Of a stretch of DNA of 64,000 nt, positions 51,179 through 60,652 are shown one piece after another. The notes beneath the pieces are model-generated. The model did no database searches and was not told the origin of the DNA. It saw only the letters and a list, made by a program, of their open reading frames with translations. Numbering within the stretch: position 1 is the stretch's first letter; every line of letters begins with the position of its first letter. The position numbers and the translations under genes are program-made. Source of the stretch: Methylocystis bryophila (lineage in GTDB: Bacteria > Pseudomonadota > Alphaproteobacteria > Rhizobiales > Beijerinckiaceae); assembly GCF_027925445.1 (NCBI RefSeq), contig NZ_AP027149.1:434001-498000 (forward strand). The letters run 5' to 3'.

Positions 51179-51549
51179 AATATCGGGATTTGGCCGCTTC
51201 AACATTTTCGCAAACATGGGCCACCGCCCGCGCTTCCAACAATGCGTCGCGCGCAGGAGCAACCGCGCGCGATGACCTCGTCACGTTTCGCTCCCTCAAG
51301 AGCGACTGGCCATGGCGCGGCAAGAGGTGACGGCGGAGCCTCGTCCACTTGCTTTCCGCCCGCCGGCGGCGGAATGGAGAGGTTTTTTTATTTTTCAATC
51401 ACTTATCAGTCAGCAATGAATTGCCCTGACAAAAAGCGGTGATTATAGTAATGCTTTCCAAGCGGGAAAACAAAACACCGCCTCGCAATGGGTTGGCTCT
51501 TCCTGACGCTTAGAGTCAACGGTTCGCCTGCCAGAGGTCTCGACCCGAT
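51179..51549. other. gap of about 370 bases, terminator then promoter region
   Basis: Between ilvE and the chain-length regulator gene. Its middle has a probable terminator (listed) and the AT-rich part after 51395 should carry the promoter of the downstream gene. No gene is supported. Confidence 0.5.
51354..51395 (+). terminator. probable intrinsic terminator after ilvE
   Basis: TTCCGCC (51354-51360) pairs with GGCGGAA (51368-51374) and a T-rich run (TTTTTTTATTTTT) follows at 51383-51395. The eight-base space between stem and T run is longer than ideal. Confidence 0.4.
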
Positions 51550-53901
51550 ATGTTGAAGAATTTGGAGCGCGCCGCGACACGTCAGCCGAAGGTCCCGGAA
51601 ACGAACGCGATGGAGTCGCTGGGGTCCGCCCTTAGATTGCTGCGGCGTCAACTATGGGTCGTCATCTCCACGACATTCCTTCTCAGCTCTCTGGGCGTCG
51701 TCTATGTTTTGATCACGCCGCCGACTTACACGGCAAAAGGATTATTGGTCACGGATTCGAAGCGGCTGCAACTCACCCAGTCTTTTGGCGAGGCCACAAT
51801 CGATCCTTTGGAACTCGAGACTGAAGTCGAGGTCCTCAAGTCTGATAATGTCTTGTTGCCGGTCGTGAAAGAGCTTCGACTGACCGAGCACCCTGGATTC
51901 GAAGAGACGATCGGGCTTCGCGCGAAACTATTTGGATCCCGCGGGCCGATTCCCGAATCCGCGCGCGAAGAGCACGCGGTTCAGGTGCTTCTCGATTCAC
52001 TGACGGCGACCCGGCTCCCGAGGACGCGCATCATTGAAATCAGCTACAAAAGTCGAGAGCCGGCTTTTGCCGCTCAGGTCGTGAACGCGGTCGCCAATTC
52101 GTTCATTCGCGAGCAGTTCGAATCCCGGGCGCAAGGGGCGGGTCAAGCCAGCGCTTGGCTGGAGACCCGGGTTAAAGAATTGGGCGAGGAGGCGTCACGC
52201 GCAGAACAGGCAGTCGTCAAATTCAAGAGAGACAATAACATTGTCGATACCGGCGGTAAGTTGACGGCCGAGCAACAATTGGGCGAGATCAACACCAAGC
52301 TCGTCAACGCCCGCGCCGAGACAGCCGATGCGCGCGCCAAGCTCTCCCGCATTGATGCGACGCTCGCTCGCAACCGGAGCGACTCCACTCTCAATGCGAC
52401 CGTAGCCGACGCTCTGAAAAATGAGGTCGTAAACAATTTGCGCTCACAATATTTTGTTCTAGCCAACCGTGAGGCTGACTATTCAGCTCGATACGGCAAA
52501 GATCATTTGGCTGTAATTAAATTGCGTACTCAGATGCGGGGAATTCGGAACTCGATCCTCGATGAGCTCCAGCGACTCGCTGAGGTTTACAAGAGCGATC
52601 TTGAGATCGCCAAGCACAAGGAGGATCAACTCGAGAAAGAATATTCAGCCGCCGTGTTGAATACGCAAAAGACGAGCCAGTCGCAGGTCAAATTGCGGGA
52701 ACTGGAAGGCGCCGCCCGCACCAACCGCGCGTTGTATGATAATTTTCTCGCACGATATCTTGAGCAAGTGCAGCAGCAATCCATGAAGATCGGCGACGTC
52801 CGACTGATCTCGCCGGCCACACAGCCCCAGAAACCAAGCAATAAGAAGATTTTGCCGATAGCTCTTGCGAGTTTCGGGGGATTGGCCTTGGGCCTTGCGA
52901 TCGCGGTTCTGCGAGACATGACGGACCGTGTTTTCCGCACCGGCCAACAGGTCGAGAAATCGTTGAGAACGAAATGCATTGCTTTGGTCCCGGCATTGGA
53001 GACCGATGCGGCGAGCCGCGCCGGGGACAGAGCTGAAGGCGGAGGCGCAGCGCGCAGGGCGGGCGGCGACGCGTCGCCGGGTAGGAACGCGGGCGGCTCC
53101 AAAGGCCCGAGAAACGTCGTCTCGAGGCGGCGAAGCCCTGCAACAGCAATCATCGATGCGCCTTTCTCTCGGTTTGCCGATGAGTTCCACTCGATCAAGC
53201 TGGCCGCGGATCTCTACGGTTCAGCCGGATCCAGCAAGGTCATCGGCGTAACTTCCGCGCTGCCGGGTGAAGGCAAATCGACGATTGCGGTCAATCTGGC
53301 GAGGCTCATCGCTCGAACGGGCTCTCGCACAGCTCTGGTCGACTGCGACTTCAGAAAACCTGAGCTTAGCAAGCTGCTTGCGCCAGGGGCCGACCTCGGC
53401 GTGTCCGAGGTGGTCGGCGGCGTCGCTTCGCTTGGCGAGGCGCTCTGGAAAGACGATCTCTCAGAATTGGTGTTCCTTCCTGCGGGCGCTCGGGCGGGCC
53501 TCGTGCATCCGAATGAAATTCTCGCGTCTGATGCAGCGCCAAAACTTTTCGAGAACCTGCGCCAGCTTTACAATTGGGTGATCGTTGATCTCCCCTCGAT
53601 TGGCCCTGTTCCAGACGTTCAATCGACGATCCGGTTTGTCGACTCCTATCTCCTCGTCGTCGAATGGGGTCGAACCGACCCCTCCACTGTTGAGCACGCG
53701 CTCGACAGGGCAAAGGGGGTTGATGATTGTCTGCTTGGGGCTTTGCTCAATAAGGTGGATATGAGTCGCCTTCCCAGTTACGACCCCAATTACGTTCTTA
53801 AGTTGGATAAAAGACCTGAGGACGAAAGCCTTCATCGCTTCCGACGCTTTTGGCCGCCGGCCTCGTGGAGCTGGCTGAACGCGCATCGAAAGAATTCTTG
53901 A
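51550..53901 (+). CDS. polysaccharide chain-length regulator / BY-kinase (Wzc type)
   Basis: 783 residues. Wzz domain with a first membrane helix near residues 36-55 (LWVVISTTFLLSSLGVVYVLI), a long periplasmic coiled coil (about 200-400), the second helix near 435-455 (ILPIALASFGGLALGLAIAVL), then a cytoplasmic tyrosine-kinase domain with Walker A SALPGEGKST, A' LVDCDFRKPEL and B VIVDLPS. The C-terminal tail has few tyrosines (two near SYDPNYVL), not the usual cluster, so autophosphorylation may be weak. Controls polymer length with the exporter at 44039. Confidence 0.87.
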   Translation: MLKNLERAATRQPKVPETNAMESLGSALRLLRRQLWVVISTTFLLSSLGVVYVLITPPTYTAKGLLVTDSKRLQLTQSFGEATIDPLELETEVEVLKSDNVLLPVVKELRLTEHPGFEETIGLRAKLFGSRGPIPESAREEHAVQVLLDSLTATRLPRTRIIEISYKSREPAFAAQVVNAVANSFIREQFESRAQGAGQASAWLETRVKELGEEASRAEQAVVKFKRDNNIVDTGGKLTAEQQLGEINTKLVNARAETADARAKLSRIDATLARNRSDSTLNATVADALKNEVVNNLRSQYFVLANREADYSARYGKDHLAVIKLRTQMRGIRNSILDELQRLAEVYKSDLEIAKHKEDQLEKEYSAAVLNTQKTSQSQVKLRELEGAARTNRALYDNFLARYLEQVQQQSMKIGDVRLISPATQPQKPSNKKILPIALASFGGLALGLAIAVLRDMTDRVFRTGQQVEKSLRTKCIALVPALETDAASRAGDRAEGGGAARRAGGDASPGRNAGGSKGPRNVVSRRRSPATAIIDAPFSRFADEFHSIKLAADLYGSAGSSKVIGVTSALPGEGKSTIAVNLARLIARTGSRTALVDCDFRKPELSKLLAPGADLGVSEVVGGVASLGEALWKDDLSELVFLPAGARAGLVHPNEILASDAAPKLFENLRQLYNWVIVDLPSIGPVPDVQSTIRFVDSYLLVVEWGRTDPSTVEHALDRAKGVDDCLLGALLNKVDMSRLPSYDPNYVLKLDKRPEDESLHRFRRFWPPASWSWLNAHRKNS

Positions 53902-54139
53902 GCGGCGGGGCGCCGCCCAGGCCTGAATGATCCCCGGGGCCGCGCCACGCCCCCGGCGCTCTGTGACCCATGAGGGGCTGCTAAGCCGCCTCGTCTCTGT
54001 GTCGCCGACGCGCACGCACCAGCAGGCGCTCGAAGGCAAGCCGCCGGAGCAGCCACACGGCCCGTTCCCTATCTTGCCTTCCCACGCCCGCCTCTTTCTG
54101 GATGAGGGCGCCGAGGGTGTGAACAGTTTGCCGATTTTT

Positions 54140-54215
54140 TGGTGGGCGGTGACGGGCTCGAACCGCCGACCCTCTCGGTGTAAACGAGATGCTCTACCAG
54201 CTGAGCTAACCGCCC
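54140..54215 (-). tRNA. tRNA-Val (anticodon UAC)
   Basis: Seventy-six bases on the minus strand including the encoded CCA. Acceptor GGGCGGT pairs with ACCGCCC; D arm GCTC-N8-GAGC; anticodon stem TCTCG/CGAGA around TTTACAC gives UAC; the T arm is GGCGG-TTCGAGC-CCGTC. It follows hupB, as in many Hyphomicrobiales. Confidence 0.96.
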
Positions 54216-54330
54216 CACGCGCCAAAGGACTTAAGCGATGGCGCGGGGTGGACGCAAGAGCCGGAGTAGCGCACGGCGAGGCGCCGAGAGCGGAGCCCTC
54301 GGCTCCTTGTCAGCTGCCCGAGCGTCGGCT

Positions 54331-54612
54331 TTACTTTTTGTTTAGCGCCGCTTTCAGTGTCGCGCCGGATTTGAACCGGGCGCTCTTGGAGGCCGGGATC
54401 TTGATCTCCTCCCCCGTCGCCGGATTGCGGCCCTTGCCGGCAGCGCGCTTTTTGACCGAAAAGGTCCCGAAACCGACAAGGCGCACGTCCTCGCCCTTCT
54501 TGAGCGCCTTGGTGATGCCTTCGATCACCGCGTCCAGCGCCGCCGCCGCAGCGGCCTTCGACATGTCCGTCGCTTCGGCCACGTGCTCGACGAGTTCCAA
54601 CTTATTGACCAT
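54331..54612 (-). CDS. hupB: DNA-binding protein HU
   Basis: 93 residues from ATG 54612 (AAGGA eight bases upstream); the frame is open to 54738 but the extra part is not HU. Starts MVNKLELVEHVAEATDMSK; the DNA-binding arm reads GFGTFSVKKRAAGKGRNPATGEEI and the C-terminus AALNKK. Histone-like nucleoid protein. Part of the clpX-lon-hupB-tRNA-Val block on one strand. Confidence 0.95.
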   Translation of the reverse strand: MVNKLELVEHVAEATDMSKAAAAAALDAVIEGITKALKKGEDVRLVGFGTFSVKKRAAGKGRNPATGEEIKIPASKSARFKSGATLKAALNKK

Positions 54613-54949
54613 GGGCTGTTCCTTCTGCTCCGCGCCGTACGAAGCCGCTGAGGCCTCCTGCTTCGCTTCCGGCAGAGAAATCGAATCGGCCGGCGACGGC
54701 GACACCGCGACGGTGACCTCGAATCTGAGAGAATGCAAGGGCTGCGGCGATTTTTGGCTCTAAAAAGCCCCAAATCCCGGGGGATTATTGCGCCACGGCG
54801 TGAAATAACCAGAAAATCCGTGGCTCGGAACCACATGGATGAATCGGAAGCCGCCTGCGCAGGCCCCCAGAACAAAAGCGCCTCGCCCCAGGAAGGGCGA
54901 GGCGCAAAAGCTTCAGAAGCGGAGTCGCGCGCAGGGGCGCGCGCTCAAC
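54613..54949. other. lon-hupB intergenic region
   Basis: About 340 bases holding the lon terminator (54872-54905) and the hupB promoter region between it and 54612. An in-frame extension of hupB runs through part of this gap but has no HU homology. Confidence 0.5.
54872..54905 (-). terminator. intrinsic terminator of lon
   Basis: GCGCCTCGCCC and GGGCGAGGCGC form a perfect 11-pair stem with a six-base loop; on the minus strand it is followed by TTTTGTT. It lies 45 bases after the lon stop, in the right orientation. Confidence 0.85.
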
Positions 54950-57373
54950 TCAATGGGCGCGAACGCCCGTCGTTTCTTCGTCCCCGCCATGAGTCGAGAG
55001 CGTCGCCGGCGGTTCGTGCCACACGATTGGCGTGGGTTGCGAGACGAGCGCGTGCTTGAGGACCTCCTCCATCCGAGAGACCGGCACGATCTCGAGGCTG
55101 TTTTTGACCGCGTCGGGAATCTCGGCGAGATCCTTGGCGTTCTCCTCGGGGATGAGCACCTTCGTCAGCCCGCCGCGCAGCGCTGCGAGCAGCTTCTCCT
55201 TCAAGCCGCCGATCGGCAGCACCCGTCCACGCAACGTGATCTCGCCGGTCATCGCGATCTCGCGGCGGACCGGGATTCCGGTCATGACCGAAATGATCGC
55301 GGTGGCCATGGCGACGCCCGCGGAAGGTCCGTCCTTGGGCGTCGCGCCTTCCGGCACGTGCACATGGATGTCGCGTCTGTCGAACAACGGCGGCTCGATG
55401 CCGAAGTCGACCGCGCGCGAGCGAACATAAGAGGCCGCTGCGGAGATTGACTCCTTCATGACATCACGCAGATTGCCCGTCACCGTCATGCGCCCTTTGC
55501 CAGGCATCATGACACCTTCGATCGTGAGCAGCTCGCCGCCGACCTCCGTCCAGGCGAGGCCCGTGACGGCGCCGACCTGATCCTCGAGCTCCGCCTCGCC
55601 GTAACGATATTTCGGCACGCCGAGAAAATCGGAGATGTTGGCGTCGGTGACGACGACTTCCTTGCGCTCCGGATTGAGCAGGATCTCCTTCACCGCCTTG
55701 CGGGCGAGGTTGGAGATTTCGCGCTCCAGATTACGCACGCCCGCTTCGCGCGTGTAACGCCGAATGAGCGTCTTCAGCGCAGCATCTTCGATGCTCCATT
55801 CTTTGGGTTGGAGCCCGTGCTTCTTGATCGCATTGGGGATGAGATGCCGACGCGCGATCTCTGCCTTTTCGTCCTCGGTGTAGCCCGCGATGCGGATGAT
55901 CTCCATGCGGTCCATCAGCGGCGCAGGGATGTTCAGCGTATTGGCCGTCGTGACGAACATCACGCCCGAGAGGTCGTAATCGACCTCGAGATAATGATCG
56001 TTGAACGCGGCGTTCTGCTCGGGATCCAGGACCTCCAGCAGCGCCGAGGACGGATCGCCGCGGAAATCCATCCCCATCTTGTCGATCTCGTCGAGCAGGA
56101 AGAGCGGATTGGCGGTCTTGGCCTTACGCATCGACTGGATGATCTTGCCGGGCATCGAGCCGATATAGGTTCGACGATGGCCGCGAATCTCCGCTTCGTC
56201 GCGCACGCCGCCAAGTGACATGCGCACGAACTCGCGCCCGGTCGCACGCGCGATCGACTTGCCGAGCGAGGTCTTGCCGACGCCGGGAGGACCGACGAGG
56301 CAGAGGATCGGGCCAGCCAGCTTGTTGGCCCGGGTCTGCACGGCGAGATATTCGACGATGCGCTCTTTGACCTTCGCCAATCCGAAGTGATCGGCGTCGA
56401 GCACTTCCTCCGCAGCCGCGAGGTCCTTTTTGACCTTGGAGCGCTTGCCCCACGGGATCGACAGCAGCCAGTCGAGATAGTTGCGCACGACCGTCGCTTC
56501 GGCCGACATCGGCGACATCTGGCGCAGCTTCTTCAATTCCGCCGTCGCCTTGTCGCGCGCCTCCTTCGAGAGCTTGGTGTTCTTGATCCGCTCTTCGAGC
56601 TCGCCGAGATCGTCCTTGCCGTCCTCGTCGCCCAGCTCCTTCTGGATCGCCTTCATCTGCTCGTTGAGATAATATTCGCGCTGCGTCTTCTCCATCTGGC
56701 GCTTGACGCGGGTGCGAATCCGCTTCTCGACCTGCAGCACGGAGATTTCACTCTCCATGAGGGCGAGGCACTTCTCGAGGCGGCGCGCGACGTTGACCGT
56801 CTCGAGCACGTCCTGCTTATCGGCGATCTTCACCGAAACCTGCGAGGCCACCGTGTCCGCGAGCTTCGAATAATCCTCGATCTGCGTGACAGTGCTCAGG
56901 ATTTCCGAGGAGACGCGCTTGTTGAGCTTCACATAGCTCTCGAATTCCGAGACGACAGAACGGCCGAGCGCTTCGATTTCGACGGGAGACTCGAGCTCGT
57001 CGGCCAAAACCTCGGCGTCCGCCTCGTAGAACTCATCCGTTCTCGTGTAGCGGCGCACCTTGGCGCGGCTCTGGCCTTCAACCAGAACCTTCACCGTGCC
57101 GTCGGGAAGTTTCAGCAACTGCAGCACATTCGCCAATGTGCCGATTGAATAGATTGCGTCTGTCGACGGATCGTCGTCCCCCGCGTTCTTTTGGGTCGCG
57201 AGGAGGATGGGTCGCTCGCCTTTCGCGACTTCCTCAAGCGCGCGGATAGATTTTTCGCGCGCCACAAAGAGCGGCACGATCATGTTGGGAAACACGACGA
57301 TGTCGCGCAATGGCAGAACCGGAAAGCCTTCGATCGTCCCGGGCGCGACCGCCCCGCGCTTCTCGTTCGTCAT
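54950..57373 (-). CDS. lon: ATP-dependent protease Lon
   Basis: 807 residues, complete: N-terminal substrate domain (FPVLPLRDIVVFPNMIVPLFV), coiled coil, AAA+ module (Walker A GPPGVGKTS, Walker B FLLDEIDKM) and the peptidase with catalytic Ser in KDGPSAGVAMAT and Lys in GGLKEKLLAALR. Degrades misfolded and regulatory proteins. An RpoH-type promoter lies 138 bases upstream and a strong terminator downstream, so it can be transcribed alone although clpX precedes it. Confidence 0.97.
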   Translation of the reverse strand: MTNEKRGAVAPGTIEGFPVLPLRDIVVFPNMIVPLFVAREKSIRALEEVAKGERPILLATQKNAGDDDPSTDAIYSIGTLANVLQLLKLPDGTVKVLVEGQSRAKVRRYTRTDEFYEADAEVLADELESPVEIEALGRSVVSEFESYVKLNKRVSSEILSTVTQIEDYSKLADTVASQVSVKIADKQDVLETVNVARRLEKCLALMESEISVLQVEKRIRTRVKRQMEKTQREYYLNEQMKAIQKELGDEDGKDDLGELEERIKNTKLSKEARDKATAELKKLRQMSPMSAEATVVRNYLDWLLSIPWGKRSKVKKDLAAAEEVLDADHFGLAKVKERIVEYLAVQTRANKLAGPILCLVGPPGVGKTSLGKSIARATGREFVRMSLGGVRDEAEIRGHRRTYIGSMPGKIIQSMRKAKTANPLFLLDEIDKMGMDFRGDPSSALLEVLDPEQNAAFNDHYLEVDYDLSGVMFVTTANTLNIPAPLMDRMEIIRIAGYTEDEKAEIARRHLIPNAIKKHGLQPKEWSIEDAALKTLIRRYTREAGVRNLEREISNLARKAVKEILLNPERKEVVVTDANISDFLGVPKYRYGEAELEDQVGAVTGLAWTEVGGELLTIEGVMMPGKGRMTVTGNLRDVMKESISAAASYVRSRAVDFGIEPPLFDRRDIHVHVPEGATPKDGPSAGVAMATAIISVMTGIPVRREIAMTGEITLRGRVLPIGGLKEKLLAALRGGLTKVLIPEENAKDLAEIPDAVKNSLEIVPVSRMEEVLKHALVSQPTPIVWHEPPATLSTHGGDEETTGVRAH

Positions 57374-57510
57374 CTCTTGATCCCTAACCTTTCCATTCGA
57401 TGCTTCACACCGTCTGTGGCAAAAGAATGCAATCCTGGCGCCGGAGCAAAGGATGCTCTCTGCATTCGGCTAGCGCCGAAGGAAAGCGCAGCAGGAACTC
57501 TTGTACGAAG

Positions 57511-57537
57511 ATTGGGCCCCGTGGACGCCGTTTCAAG
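57511..57537 (-). promoter_or_regulatory. RpoH (sigma-32)-type heat-shock promoter for lon
   Basis: On the minus strand CTTGAAA (57537-57531), a 14-base spacer, then CCCAAT (57516-57511), close to the sigma-32 pattern CTTGAAA-N11-16-CCCATNT. It lies in the 248-base clpX-lon gap and points toward lon, a known heat-shock gene. Confidence 0.65.
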
Positions 57538-57621
57538 ACGCAGCTGTCCGACCGCGCCAAATCAACGCGCCACGCAAAACGAACGGCGGTATTTCGCTAA
57601 CAGGGAAGCGGCGCCCGAATA

Positions 57622-58887
<1,266 letters not shown>

Positions 58888-58927
58888 CTTCCTATCTCCT
58901 GGTGACCGATCGCGGTCTCCGAATGCA

Positions 58928-59132
58928 TCATCCGAGCCACGCGCCCTTCGCCCGCAACGCCAGAGGCCCGGATCGCCCCGCGCCCTTCGCCCGCTCGGCG
59001 CGCGGGATCCCCGCGCAAGCGTCGCAGACGAGCGCTCGGGGGCCCGCGGCGAACCGAAGGCGTCTCGCGCTCGCCCTGACCGCAGAAAGAGCAGGAAGGC
59101 GGCTTCGGCAGTCGTCCGAACATCCCTCCCAT
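58928..59132 (-). pseudogene. stand-alone ClpX-type zinc-finger protein with a one-base frameshift
   Basis: From ATG 59132 (GGAGGA five bases upstream) the frame gives MFGRLPKPPSCSFCGQGERE. One extra A at about 59063 then shifts the frame; without it the protein continues RLRFAAGPRALVCDACAG and ends at TGA 58930-58928, about 70 residues in all. The two parts together recreate the ClpX zinc finger exactly: C-x2-C, 18 residues, C-x2-C, with the AGP before CDxC. As sequenced, the frame continues instead to 58884 and overlaps the clpX start. Decay, a sequencing error or programmed frameshifting are all possible. The strong ribosome site says that it was a real gene. Confidence 0.7.
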
Positions 59133-59322
59133 CCGTTCCTCCGATCGAATCCGAGCGGCCGATTATGGTTATCTGTTCCCCGCTAACAAAGTGTGCAAGG
59201 GGGCTGCCAGACCTTGGCCAGACCCCAGCGCCCTCGTCCGGGAACGACGATCCTTCACTTTAAATGCCCTGGCAGGGATTGCAACTCAGCCGCGCAAAAA
59301 GAGAAAAAGAAAGGCAGCCGGC

Positions 59323-60549
59323 TCAAGCTGAGCTTTTTACCAGCTTCTGAACGGGCGCGAGCCGCAGCCGGAAGGCGTCCGGCATGCCGCTGCCGAGCAG
59401 CGGCCGCAGATAGAATCGGTAGGCGTCGGTCACATCCGAGCCGCAAGGCGCGATGAACTCGTCCGGCATCACGCGCGTTTTTGCGGCGATCTCCTCCAGC
59501 GGAGTCAACCGATAGTCGGCGGAATAGAACCCGGTGCGGTGGATCGTGACGGAGCCGTCGCGGTCGCCCCAGATCGCGTATTGCGCCGCCTTTTCACCGA
59601 CCTCGCGCGCCTCGCGCTGGTCGACGTCCGAGACGCAGCCGACGAAGCTTCGCTGCAAATAGCCGAAAGTGTCGGCCCGCACGCGCTTGAAGCCGAGCTT
59701 CTCACGCACGAGGTCCGTGAGCTCGTCGGCCAGCGCGCCGCCGCCCAGATGCACGTTGCCGTGGTCGTCGCGCTCGACGCGCTTCGCCAGCTTTTCGGCA
59801 ATCGGCGTGTGATTCTCGTCGCACACGCCTTCCGAGACGGCGACAACGCAGCGCCCGAGACGCTCCATCGTCGCTTTGACGCCCGCCAGGAATTTGTCGA
59901 CGATGAAAGGTCGCTCCGGCATGTAGATCAGATGCGGGCCATCGTCCGGGAATTTCTTTCCAAGCGCCGAAGCGGCGGTCAGAAAGCCGGCGTGCCGGCC
60001 CATGACGACCCCGATATAGACGCCCGGCAGCGCCCAATTGTCGAGATTGGCGCCGGCGAAGGCCTGCGCGACGAATCGCGCCGCCGAAGGGAAGCCCGGC
60101 GTATGGTCGTTGACCATGAGGTCGTTGTCGATCGTCTTCGGAATATGGATCGCGCGCAGCGGATAGCCGGCCGCCTTGGCCTGCTGCGAGACGATGCGCA
60201 CCGTGTCGGAGCTGTCATTGCCGCCGATATAAAAAAAGCAGCCGATGCCATGCGCCTTGAGGACCTTGAAGATCTCTTGGCAGTATTTCAGGTCGGGCTT
60301 GTCGCGCGTGGAGCCCAGCGCCGATGACGGCGTGCCGGCGACGAGCTCGAGATTATGCGTCGTCTCCTGGGTGAGATCGGCGAATTCCTCGTTGACGATC
60401 CCGCGCACGCCATGGAACGCGCCGTAGATGCGCGAGACCTCTTGAAACTTGCGCGACTCGAGCACGGCGCCGACGAGCGATTGATTGATCACGGCGGTCG
60501 GTCCGCCGCCCTGAGCGACGAGCACCTTTGAAAAGTCGATGGCGGACAA
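59323..60549 (-). CDS. pfp: pyrophosphate-dependent 6-phosphofructokinase
   Basis: 408 residues from TTG 60549 (GGAGGT five bases upstream); the longer frame to 60861 runs into the secA gene and is rejected. PPi-type PFK: VAQGGGPTAVINQSL, FFYIGGNDSSDT in place of the ATP-type GGDGS, the substrate motif IPKTIDNDL and VVMGRHAGFL. It phosphorylates fructose-6-phosphate reversibly with pyrophosphate. PPi-PFK is characteristic of methanotrophs and also found in other rhizobia-related bacteria. Same strand as secA (104-base gap with an inverted repeat). Confidence 0.93.
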   Translation of the reverse strand: MSAIDFSKVLVAQGGGPTAVINQSLVGAVLESRKFQEVSRIYGAFHGVRGIVNEEFADLTQETTHNLELVAGTPSSALGSTRDKPDLKYCQEIFKVLKAHGIGCFFYIGGNDSSDTVRIVSQQAKAAGYPLRAIHIPKTIDNDLMVNDHTPGFPSAARFVAQAFAGANLDNWALPGVYIGVVMGRHAGFLTAASALGKKFPDDGPHLIYMPERPFIVDKFLAGVKATMERLGRCVVAVSEGVCDENHTPIAEKLAKRVERDDHGNVHLGGGALADELTDLVREKLGFKRVRADTFGYLQRSFVGCVSDVDQREAREVGEKAAQYAIWGDRDGSVTIHRTGFYSADYRLTPLEEIAAKTRVMPDEFIAPCGSDVTDAYRFYLRPLLGSGMPDAFRLRLAPVQKLVKSSA

Positions 60550-60587
60550 TCTGACCTCCGAGAGGATCGAAGTGGGATCGGGCAGCG

Positions 60588-60634
60588 GGCAGTAGGCAAT
60601 CGGCAGTCGAACCCTGTCCCGACTGCCTACTGCC
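60588..60634. repeat. inverted repeat between secA and pfp
   Basis: GGCAGTAGGCA (60588-60598) is the exact reverse complement of TGCCTACTGCC (60624-60634). A second pair, GGCAGTCG (60602-60609) and CGACTGCC (60620-60627), competes for the same bases. It lies beyond the secA stop on the minus strand and could act as a Rho-type end or a small repeat element; no T run follows. Confidence 0.55.
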
Positions 60635-60652
60635 GACGTGCCATTACCGCTC

